Positions 1-7,611 of a stretch of 12,858 nt of DNA are shown here, piece after piece. Origin of the DNA: Myxococcota bacterium (GTDB lineage Bacteria > Myxococcota > Polyangia > GCA-2747355 > JAKLHH01); contig JAKLHH010000086.1 in assembly GCA_022710245.1 (NCBI GenBank), positions 1-12,858 on the forward strand, given 5' to 3'. The position numbers and the translations under genes were made by a program. A model generated the notes under the pieces. It searched no databases, had not been told where the DNA came from, and was given only the letters and a program-made list of their open reading frames with translations. The stretch's first letter is position 1, and each line of letters starts with the position of its first letter.

Positions 1-921
1 ACGCTCGGCGTCATCACCGAGGCGGACCTGCGCCTGCACCGGCTCCCCGAGCGGCGCATCTTCCGCGGCTACCAGTTCCCGCGCGTGGCGGCGGGCTGCG
101 ACGGCTTCCGCCGGGTGATGCAGCGCGGGCTGCGGCCTTCGGTGCTGCGGCTCTACGACGAGGCCGACAGCCTCCTCGCGCGCTCCTCGGGGCAGGCGAA
201 GAAGAAGACTGGCCTCCTGGAGAACCTCGCGCGCTTCCTCCACCGCCGGAGCGAGGGCCTGCTCCTCGACGCGCAGCTCACGCTGATGGGCGCGGCGATG
301 GCGCACGCGGGGCTCCTCAGCGGCGTCGCCGAGGCGCTCCTGCCGCGCGTCGCCGGCGGCTGCCTGGCCATCGTCGGCTTCGAGGGCGAGCCCTCGCTGG
401 TCGAGGTGGAGGCCGAGCTCTGCCACGCCGAGCTCACCGCCGCCGGCGGGCGCGACCTCGGCGAGGGGCCGGGGCTCGCCTGGTGGTCGAAGCGCTACGC
501 GGTCTCCTACAAGATGAGCCCGGCCTACACCGGCGGCGGCTTCGTCGACACCATGGAGGTCGCCACCACCTGGGACCGCCTGCTGCCGCTCTACGCGTCC
601 GTGCGCGAGGCGATCTCCTCGCTCGCGCTCGTGCTCGCGCACTTCTCGCACGCCTACCCGGAGGGCTGCTCGATCTACTTCACCTTCGCGGCGGGCGCCG
701 AGGGGCGCGCGCGCTCGGACAGCCTCTACGACGAGATCTGGCGGCGCGGGCTGACCGCGGTGCTGAAGGCGGGCGGCACCATCAGCCACCACCACGGGGT
801 GGGCCTGAGCAAGGCCTCCTTCATGGCCGAGGAGCACGGGGCGGCGCTCGCCGTCTACCGGCAGCTGAAGGCCGTGATGGACCCCGACGGGATCCTCAAC
901 CCGGGGAAGATGGGCCTATGA
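1..921 (+). CDS. FAD-linked oxidase, alkyl-DHAP-synthase/GlcD-like (5' truncated)
   Basis: The first base is already in frame; 306 residues of the C-terminal part are visible and the start lies outside the window. The opening residues TLGVITEADLRLHRLPE are the end of a PCMH-type FAD-binding domain. The rest is the FAD-oxidase C-terminal (cap) domain, ending in the family's usual DP-x-GILNPGKMGL. Near the end, GGTISHHHGVG (visible His263-265) and a Tyr 37-38 residues earlier in CSIYFTF (visible Tyr226) match the HHH and Tyr active-site arrangement of alkyl-dihydroxyacetonephosphate synthases better than the GHG-x-G of GlcD. From memory, those enzymes carry an Arg-Asp in a PYxRD segment before the conserved WDRL; here the segment reads SPAYTGGGFVD, so the ether-lipid reaction is doubtful. 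The stop overlaps the next start (ATGA), and the neighbours are a second FAD oxidase and an Fe-S subunit. That favours a 2-hydroxyacid-type dehydrogenase complex (inference). Confidence 0.9.
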   Translation, partial: TLGVITEADLRLHRLPERRIFRGYQFPRVAAGCDGFRRVMQRGLRPSVLRLYDEADSLLARSSGQAKKKTGLLENLARFLHRRSEGLLLDAQLTLMGAAMAHAGLLSGVAEALLPRVAGGCLAIVGFEGEPSLVEVEAELCHAELTAAGGRDLGEGPGLAWWSKRYAVSYKMSPAYTGGGFVDTMEVATTWDRLLPLYASVREAISSLALVLAHFSHAYPEGCSIYFTFAAGAEGRARSDSLYDEIWRRGLTAVLKAGGTISHHHGVGLSKASFMAEEHGAALAVYRQLKAVMDPDGILNPGKMGL

Positions 922-2168
922 GCGCGAGCGAGCGGATCGAGGCGATCACCTCCCAGCTGGCGGACATCGTCGGCGCCACGCACCTCTCCAGCGCGCCCGC
1001 CGACGTCGACGCGCTCGGCCACCTGGAGCCCTTCGCGGTGGTCTGGCCGGGCTCGCCCTCCGAGGTGGCGGCGGTGCTCAGGGCCTGCACCGAGCTCGGC
1101 ATCTCCGTCGGGGTCACCGGGCACGGCACGCGCGTCGTGCGGCACTGGCCGGTGAAGGACGACCGCCCGCGCGTCGCGCTCGACACGCGGCGCCTGACCA
1201 ACATCCTCGACGTGGATGAGGTCTCGCTGACGGTGCACACCCAGACCGGGATCAAGATGGAGCACCTCGAGGAGGCCCTGCGGCGCCAGGGGCTGACGGT
1301 GGGGCCCTACCCGCCGGAGATCTTCGGCTCCACGCTCGGCGGGCTCCTCGCGGCGCCGCCCGCCTCGGCGTGCTCACCGCTCGCGGGCCCGCTCCTGGAC
1401 GCCTGCTTCGGGGTCTCGGTGGCCCACGCGGACGGCTCCACGCTGCACACGCGCGTGGCGCCGCGCCGGGCGACCGGCCCCGACGTGGCGCGCCTCTACC
1501 TCGGCAGTCGCGGCGGGCTCGGCGTCATCACCTCGGCGGTGCTCCGCGTGCACCGGCTCCCCGAGCAGGTGCTCCCGCTCGCCTTCGCGCTCCCCGGGCT
1601 CGCCGCGGCGGGCGGGGCGGCGCGGCTGCTCCTCGAGCGGGAGGTGCGGCCGGCGGCGCTCCGCGTGCTCGGCGCCAGGCTCTCGCGCGAGGAGCTGGGC
1701 GAGGGGCTCGCGCCCGCGGCGGCCTGCCTCCTCGTCCTCTGGGGGCCCTCGCCGCTCGTCGCGCGCGAGCACACGCTGGTCGACGCGCTCCTCGGCGAGG
1801 CGGGCGGCAGCGAGCTCCCGCAGCCTTTGGCGAGCCGCTGGTGGGAGCGGCGCGGCGTCCTCAGGGCCGCCTGCGAGGAGACGGCGCGGGTCGGCGCGCG
1901 CGTCGCCTGGTCGCGCCTCGCAGAGGCGCTCGAGAGCGTCGCCGGCGTGCTGCGGAGCCGCGCCCAGCACGTCTGGCTCGACCAGGTCACGCCCCAGGGC
2001 GTCACGCTCTGGCTCTGCGCGCCGAGCGGCGAGGCGGGCCGCGAGGCGCTCGCCAGCGGCCTCCTCGACGCCGGCCTCGATCCGCTCCGGCCGCTCTTCC
2101 CGCCGCTCCTCGACGAGCTCCGCGGCCGGCTCGACCCCCAGGGCACCCTCGTCGTGATGGAGGGGTGA
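918..2168 (+). CDS. FAD-binding oxidoreductase, GlcE-like short subunit
   Basis: A 416-residue protein starting at the ATG that overlaps the previous stop by 4 nt. Residues about 35-216 form a PCMH-type FAD-binding domain. VVWPGSPSEVAAVL is followed by the pyrophosphate-loop-like GVTGHGTR (65-72), the FAD-contacting FGSTLGG (136-142), and TGPDVARLYLGSRGGLGVIT (186-205). This last segment closely parallels the start of the upstream protein, so the two are paralogues. The C-terminal domain is short and divergent. It has no HHH or GHG active-site motif and ends LDPQGTLVVMEG instead of the usual DPxxILNPGK. That pattern resembles GlcE, the FAD subunit that accompanies catalytic GlcD in glycolate oxidase. 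Likely role: a non-catalytic or electron-relaying flavin subunit of the same complex (inference). It is translationally coupled to both neighbours and has no promoter of its own. Confidence 0.88.
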   Translation: MSASERIEAITSQLADIVGATHLSSAPADVDALGHLEPFAVVWPGSPSEVAAVLRACTELGISVGVTGHGTRVVRHWPVKDDRPRVALDTRRLTNILDVDEVSLTVHTQTGIKMEHLEEALRRQGLTVGPYPPEIFGSTLGGLLAAPPASACSPLAGPLLDACFGVSVAHADGSTLHTRVAPRRATGPDVARLYLGSRGGLGVITSAVLRVHRLPEQVLPLAFALPGLAAAGGAARLLLEREVRPAALRVLGARLSREELGEGLAPAAACLLVLWGPSPLVAREHTLVDALLGEAGGSELPQPLASRWWERRGVLRAACEETARVGARVAWSRLAEALESVAGVLRSRAQHVWLDQVTPQGVTLWLCAPSGEAGREALASGLLDAGLDPLRPLFPPLLDELRGRLDPQGTLVVMEG

Positions 2169-3277
2169 TGGAACGCACCGTCCGCGAGCTCGAGTACTGC
2201 ACCTACTGCCCGAAGATGTGCCGCCACACCTGCCCGGTCTCCAACGCGCTCGGGGTGGAGACGCTGATCCCGCAGGCCAAGATGCAGCTGATGAACATGC
2301 TGCGGAAGGAGGCGGTCGGCTGGGACGCGGACCACGCTGCGGCGCTCTACGGCTGCACCTCCTGCCGGCTCTGCACGCAGTACTGCCTGCACGGCAACGT
2401 CCCGGCGCTGACGCTGGAGCGCGGCCGGGCCTGGGCCGAGGAGCGGCGCCTGCAACACCCGGCGCTCGCGCAGCTGCCGCAACGCTTCCGCGAGCGCGGC
2501 GCGCGCCTGCTGGCCAAGCTCCACGCCGAGTTCTCGCCGCAGCTCTTCGCCGAGGAGGCCCGGGTCGGCTACTTCCCCGGCTGCGACGCGATCGCCCACG
2601 GCGTGGAGGACATCCGCGCGGCGTTCCGCGTCTTCGATCACCTGGGGCTCAACTTCGTGCGCCTCACCTCGGTGCCGCAGGTCTGCGCCGGCTACCCCCT
2701 CTGGTCGGGCGGCTTCACCGACGCGGCGCGCTTCGTGGCCGAGCAGATGGTGCAGAGCCTGGCCCGCTTCTCGACGGTGGTCGTCGGCTGCCCGGCCTGC
2801 ACCCACCTCCTGCGCGAGCGGCTCCCGGCCGAGGGGTTCCGCCTGCAGACCGAGGTGCTGCACCTCACCGAGTTCCTCTACGTCCACGCCGAGCGCCTGC
2901 GCGTGGAGCGGCGTCGCGAGGCCGCCTTCTATCACGACCCCTGCTACCTCGGCCGCTACCTCGGGGTCTACGACCCGCCGCGCCGGCTCCTCGCGCGCTG
3001 CGTCGACTCGCTCCGCGAGTTCTTCTACTCCCGCGAGGAGGGCGAGTGCTGCGGGGGCGGCGGGCTGGTCCCCCACACCTTCCCGGCCGCGACGCGGGGG
3101 CAGGCCGAGCGCCGCGTCTCCGAGGCCGAGCTCTTCGACGTGCCGCTGGTGGTCACCGCCTGCCCGACCTGCAAGCACACCCTCTCGCGCTCCGGGCGCG
3201 AGGTCGAGGTGGTGGACCTGATCGGCCTCCTCGCCTGGTGCCTGGAGGAGCCCGCGCGCCCCGCGCTGGAGGGCTGA
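2168..3277 (+). CDS. Fe-S oxidoreductase with two ferredoxin-type clusters and two CCG domains (GlcF/HdrD-like)
   Basis: A 369-residue protein; the start ATG shares one base with the upstream TGA. The N-terminus carries two [4Fe-4S] motifs: Cys11, 14, 18, 22 followed by Pro, and Cys63, 66, 69, 73. Two CCG (cysteine-rich) domains follow, of the kind found in GlcF, LldE, SdhE and HdrB/D. The second is complete: Cys259, Cys294-Cys295 and Cys332-x2-Cys335. The first has Cys139, then Cys173-Ala174-Gly where CCG is expected, and Cys208-x2-Cys211, so one cysteine of the pair is lost. There is no signal peptide or membrane segment, so it should act in the cytoplasm or at the inner membrane face. Known family role: electrons pass from a flavoprotein dehydrogenase through the clusters to quinone or another acceptor. 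The two preceding FAD proteins are the obvious partners. The substrate cannot be read from sequence; glycolate, D-lactate or another 2-hydroxyacid are candidates. Confidence 0.93.
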   Translation: MERTVRELEYCTYCPKMCRHTCPVSNALGVETLIPQAKMQLMNMLRKEAVGWDADHAAALYGCTSCRLCTQYCLHGNVPALTLERGRAWAEERRLQHPALAQLPQRFRERGARLLAKLHAEFSPQLFAEEARVGYFPGCDAIAHGVEDIRAAFRVFDHLGLNFVRLTSVPQVCAGYPLWSGGFTDAARFVAEQMVQSLARFSTVVVGCPACTHLLRERLPAEGFRLQTEVLHLTEFLYVHAERLRVERRREAAFYHDPCYLGRYLGVYDPPRRLLARCVDSLREFFYSREEGECCGGGGLVPHTFPAATRGQAERRVSEAELFDVPLVVTACPTCKHTLSRSGREVEVVDLIGLLAWCLEEPARPALEG

Positions 3278-3293
3278 GCACCCTCGGGCGGCC

Positions 3294-3341
3294 TTGCGGA
3301 GGGCTTGCCAAGTGCGATGATTTGGGGTTCCCATCCTGGGA
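3294..3341 (+). promoter_or_regulatory. possible weak promoter plus small inverted repeat
   Basis: This 86-nt gap is one of few AT-containing stretches. TTGCGG (3294-3299) and GATGAT (3316-3321) are 16 nt apart and match a sigma70-type promoter only loosely. Just downstream, TCCCA (3329-3333) and TGGGA (3337-3341) form a short inverted repeat. A good ribosome site, GGAGGT (3354-3359), precedes the ATG at 3364. The promoter call is tentative. Confidence 0.22.
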
Positions 3342-3363
3342 GCAGTCGCCCCCGGAGGTCCTC

Positions 3364-3924
3364 ATGCTGCATCGCCTCTCGCTCCTCACCCTGTTCCTGC
3401 TGCTGCCCGCGACCGCGCACGCGACGGTGCTCCTCAAGCTGACCACCGCCGACCTCACGCGCCAGGCCCAGCTCGTCGCGCGCGGCAAGGTCGTCTCCCA
3501 GAGGGTGGTCCTCGACGGAGGCCGCCCCTGGACCGACACCACGATCCGCCTCGCGGAGGTGTGGAAGGGCGCGCTCGCGACCGGCGCTGCCCTCGTCGTC
3601 CGCCAGCCGGGCGGCGAGACCGGCAAGGTGGGGATGCGCGTGGCGGGCGTCGCGCGCTTCTCCGCCGACGAGGAGGTGCTGGTCTTCACCCGCCCCATCG
3701 AGGCGAGCGGGCGGCACCTCGCCGTCGGCATGTGCCAGGGCAAGTACCGGCTCTACCGCGACGCCGCCGGGACCCGGCGCGCGCACCGCGAGCTCGACGC
3801 CGGGCTGGCGGTCTTCGACGGCGCCGGCAAGATGCAGGTGGTCCACGCCCCGCACGGCCCTGACCCGACGCTCGCGGCGTTGCTCGCCGAGGTGCGGGCC
3901 GCGCTGCAGGGAGGTGCGCGATGA
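3364..3924 (+). CDS. small secreted protein of unknown function
   Basis: A 186-residue protein. The ATG is chosen because GGAGGT lies 4 nt upstream and a clear Sec signal peptide follows: a Leu-rich core and an Ala-x-Ala cleavage site after about residue 20 (ATAHA). The mature part begins TVLLKLTTADL and has a beta-rich look: VARGKVVSQ, then TIRLAEVWKGAL, VVRQPGGETG, VAGVARFSADEEVLVFTRP, and GMCQGKYRLY. The order (export, V-x-G-x-V strand, WKG, PGG-x-x-G, GEE/DEEVLVF) recurs, to my knowledge, in uncharacterised secreted proteins of Myxococcota and Planctomycetota, but I know of no assigned function. It has a single Cys and no membrane segment after the signal. Its stop overlaps the start of the metalloprotease gene by 4 nt, so the two are co-translated. 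A role as chaperone, inhibitor or partner of the protease is possible but unproven. Confidence 0.87.
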   Translation: MLHRLSLLTLFLLLPATAHATVLLKLTTADLTRQAQLVARGKVVSQRVVLDGGRPWTDTTIRLAEVWKGALATGAALVVRQPGGETGKVGMRVAGVARFSADEEVLVFTRPIEASGRHLAVGMCQGKYRLYRDAAGTRRAHRELDAGLAVFDGAGKMQVVHAPHGPDPTLAALLAEVRAALQGGAR

Positions 3925-5543
3925 AGCCAGGCGTCACCCTCGGGCTCGCGCTCCTCGCCCTCGTCTCCCTCGCGCCGCGCGGCGCTGGCGCCTACGTCCG
4001 CGAGGTCGCGAGCGGCACCGGCAAGTCGCTCTACTGGCCCACGCTGCCGATGAAGTTCAACATCCACAGCGCGGCGGCGCCGGGGCTCTCGGCGACGGCC
4101 ACGCAGGCCGCCGTGCGCGCCGGCTACACCACCTGGAGCACGGTGAGCTGCACCGCGTTCCGCGTCTCGGACCAGGGCGTGGTGAACCAGTCCGCGTCGA
4201 ACACGAGCGACAAGATCAACTCGCACATCTGGATGAGCGCCTGGCCCTCCAGCTACGACAACAACGCGCTCGGCATCACCCAGACGATGTACGACCCCTC
4301 GACGGGCAAGATCATCGACGCCGACACCGTCTACAACCCGAACTACACCTGGGGCGCGACCGGCTCCGCCTACGCCATCGACGCGCAGTCGGTCGCGACC
4401 CACGAGATCGGCCACCAGCTCGGGCTCGACCACAGCCCCTATCAGGACGCGACGATGTTCTACGCGACGGGCCAGGGCAACACCTCGCAGCGCTCGCTCT
4501 CCTCGGATGACATCGCGGGCGTCTGCGCCATCTACCCGAGCGGCACCGCGCTGCCCCCCGAGTGCACCGGCCCGGGCGACTGCGCGCCCAACGAGACCTG
4601 CCAGAACCAGAAGTGCGTCGCCAACGCCGCGCAGAAGGGCTACGGCGCGAGCTGCCAGGACAGCGCCGAGTGCGTCAGCACGATCTGCGTCGCCTACGGG
4701 AGCAACACCTTCTGCTCGCAGGGCTGCGACTCGCAGGCCTGCCCGAACGGCGACCAGTGCCTGGCGGTGAGCGGCGGCGGCGGCATCAGCAAGGCCTGCC
4801 TGCCCGGGAGCTCCTCGATGGGGACCAAGACCCTCGGGCAGCCCTGCCAGACGAACCCCGACTGCAAGACGCAGATCTGCGTCTCGGTGCCCGGCAAGGG
4901 CTCGCTCTGCTCGCAGAAGTGCGACCTGACCAAGCAGGACTGCCCCTCTGGCTACGAGTGCGCGAACTCGAGCGCGGGCGGGCTCTGCATCCCGGCCACC
5001 ACCCCCACGCCGCCGCCGCCGCCGACCAAGAAGGGGCTCGGCGAGGCGTGCACGGTCTCCAGCGACTGCGAGTCGACGATCTGCGCCAAGGTCGGGGGCT
5101 CGATGGTCTGCATCCAGCTCTGCGTGCTGGACAAGGCCGGCACCTGCCCGGCCGGCTTCATTTGCACGCCCGCGGGCGGCGGGGGCGCCTGCGTCAAGGA
5201 GGGGACGCCGAACCCGACCGTGAAGGGCGCGCTGGGCGCGATCTGCACGACGGGCAGCGACTGCGACAGCGGGCTCTGCGTGGGGGACGGCGGCGCGCTC
5301 TACTGCACCCAGCTCTGCGATCCGGCGGCGGGGTGCCCCGGCGAGTACGACTGCGTCGGAGCGGGTGGCGACAAGTTCGCGTGCACGCCCAAGGTGGCGG
5401 AGCAGCCCGCTCAGGGCGGCGGCGGCTGCGCCCTCGGCGCGCCGGGCGAGCGCGGTCCGGTCTGGCTCGTGCTCCTCGCGCCGCTCGCGCCGCTCCTGCT
5501 CCTCGCGCTGCGGCCGCGACGCTCGCGCTCACGTACGCGCTGA
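3921..5543 (+). CDS. secreted matrixin-like zinc metalloprotease with Cys-rich repeats and MYXO-CTERM-like tail
   Basis: A 540-residue protein starting in the ATGA overlap with the upstream gene. Residues 1-24 are a signal peptide. The catalytic domain (about 25-212) contains the metzincin zinc site HEIGHQLGLDH (161-171; Glu162 catalytic) and a probable Met-turn at Met179 (ATMFYATG). Its end, SSDDIAGVCAIYP, is typical of matrixins. After a short Cys-rich entry (from Cys215), four repeats of about 55-60 residues each carry eight cysteines with the pattern LGxxC-DC-xxxC-xxC-xxxC-CPxGxxC-C (about 240-489). A Pro-rich linker lies between the second and third. The C-terminus has a lone Cys503 in a Gly-rich stretch, a hydrophobic segment (514-530) and an Arg-rich end. 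This matches the Cys/TM/Arg layout of MYXO-CTERM proteins, which myxosortase is thought to process for display at the cell surface. Likely an extracytoplasmic protease; substrate unknown. Confidence 0.92.
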   Translation: MKPGVTLGLALLALVSLAPRGAGAYVREVASGTGKSLYWPTLPMKFNIHSAAAPGLSATATQAAVRAGYTTWSTVSCTAFRVSDQGVVNQSASNTSDKINSHIWMSAWPSSYDNNALGITQTMYDPSTGKIIDADTVYNPNYTWGATGSAYAIDAQSVATHEIGHQLGLDHSPYQDATMFYATGQGNTSQRSLSSDDIAGVCAIYPSGTALPPECTGPGDCAPNETCQNQKCVANAAQKGYGASCQDSAECVSTICVAYGSNTFCSQGCDSQACPNGDQCLAVSGGGGISKACLPGSSSMGTKTLGQPCQTNPDCKTQICVSVPGKGSLCSQKCDLTKQDCPSGYECANSSAGGLCIPATTPTPPPPPTKKGLGEACTVSSDCESTICAKVGGSMVCIQLCVLDKAGTCPAGFICTPAGGGGACVKEGTPNPTVKGALGAICTTGSDCDSGLCVGDGGALYCTQLCDPAAGCPGEYDCVGAGGDKFACTPKVAEQPAQGGGGCALGAPGERGPVWLVLLAPLAPLLLLALRPRRSRSRTR

Positions 5544-5550
5544 TACGCCG

Positions 5551-5640
5551 CTCATCTCCCGCTCGCGCTGCTACGCCCCGCTCATCTCCCGCTCGCGCTG
5601 CTACGCCCCGCTCATCTCCCGCTCGCGCTGCTACCCCTGA
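5551..5640. repeat. 30-bp tandem repeat, three units
   Basis: Units begin at 5551, 5581 and 5611 and start CTCATCTCCCGCTCGCGCTG. The first two are identical over 30 bp; the third differs only in its last bases. A partial, diverged copy (GCTGATACGCCG) overlaps the protease stop region at 5539-5550. The units abut without spacers. They lie immediately after the protease gene and directly before the 158-bp array, and no gene is evident here. Confidence 0.93.
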
Positions 5641-5687
5641 CGTCTTCGGCGGACTCGGAGCCCGCTCCGGACGGCGCGGTCGAGGGA

Positions 5688-6206
5688 CTGACGTATCGTC
5701 GACCTTCGTCGCGAGGGTCGGAGATACTTCAGGGGCAAGCGCGGCCTCCGGCCCGTCGGGCGATCCCGTCCGGGCCGCCACTCACGAAACCTCAAGCGTT
5801 TCTTCGGCGGACTCGGAGCCCGCTCCCGACGGCGCGGCCCAGCGACTGAAGTATTGTCGACCTTCGTCGCGAGGGTCGGGGATACTTCAGGGCCAACCGC
5901 GGCCTCCGGCCCGTCGGGCGATCCCATCCGGGCCGCCACTCACGAAACCTCAGGCGTTTCTTCGACGGAGTCGGAGCCCGCTCCCGACGGCGCGGCCCAG
6001 CGACTGAAGTATCGTCGACCTTCGTCGCGAGGGTCGGAGATACTTCAGGGGCAACCGCGGCCTCCGGCCCGTCGGGCGATCCCGTCCGGGCCGCCACTCA
6101 CGAAACCTCAGGTGTATTCTCGGCGGACTCGGAGCCCACTCCCGACAGCGCGGTCCAGGGACTGAAGTATCGTCGACCTTCGTCGCGGGAGTCGGAGATA
6201 CTTCAG
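5688..6206. other. four copies of a 45-nt hairpin inside the 158-bp units
   Basis: Copies lie at 5688-5732, 5846-5890, 6004-6048 and 6162-6206. In the third copy CTGAAGTATC pairs perfectly with GATACTTCAG (10 bp). A 2x2 interruption (GT/GA) follows, then CGACCTTCG against CGAGGGTCG (8 pairs plus one T-G) around a TCG loop. The right arm is identical in all four copies. The left arm has one unpaired change in copy 1 (A to C), a T-G pair in copy 2, and copy 4 has a change in the inner stem. There is no T-tract, so this is not a classic intrinsic terminator, but being near-symmetric it could end transcription from either side or bind a protein. Confidence 0.8.
5749..6093. other. three copies of a GC-rich palindrome in the 158-bp units
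   Basis: CGGCCCG and CGGGCCG (7-bp arms) flank an inner CGGG-CGAT-CCCG hairpin. Copies are at 5749-5777, 5907-5935 and 6065-6093; in the second copy an A replaces a G next to the inner stem. The fourth unit ends before this element. Together with the 45-nt hairpin this gives the array alternating structured blocks. Confidence 0.7.
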
Positions 6207-6258
6207 GGGCGGGAGCGGGGCCGGGCGAACGGATGACGCTCCGAGGACGAAGGGGAGG

Positions 6259-7608
<1,350 letters not shown>

Positions 7609-7611
7609 CTC

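Larger units (their letters stand above)
5643..6210. repeat. 158-bp tandem array, about 3.6 units
   Basis: Units start at 5643, 5801, 5959 and 6117 with an exact 158-bp period and no indels. The last unit stops matching at 6210 after 94 bp. Units differ by scattered substitutions, so the array is not a recent perfect duplication. Each unit contains a GGAGC/GCTCC mini-hairpin, a long 45-nt hairpin and, except in the partial unit, a GC palindrome. The array fills the gap between two convergent genes (stops at 5543 and 6261). Frames open through it on both strands, but 158 is not a multiple of three, so the peptide frame shifts from unit to unit; I regard it as non-coding. Confidence 0.93.

Noticed and set aside
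1..921. Firm call as alkyl-DHAP synthase for ether lipids
   Set aside because: HHH and Tyr fit, but the expected Arg-Asp segment is not evident, the N-terminus is missing, and the operon contains an Fe-S electron carrier.
1496..3334. Long minus-strand open frame opposite the FAD/Fe-S operon
   Set aside because: It is antisense to two clear genes with cofactor motifs. Its translation is low-complexity Arg/Ala/Gly without domains, as expected for high-GC DNA with few stops.
5631..6165. Short open frames on both strands through the 158-bp array, including repeated peptides starting at GTG
   Set aside because: 158 is not divisible by three, so the frame changes every unit. The peptides lack ribosome sites and are Arg/Pro-rich.
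5551..6210. CRISPR array
   Set aside because: The 30-bp units abut with no unique spacers, the 158-bp units are direct tandem copies, and no cas gene is present.
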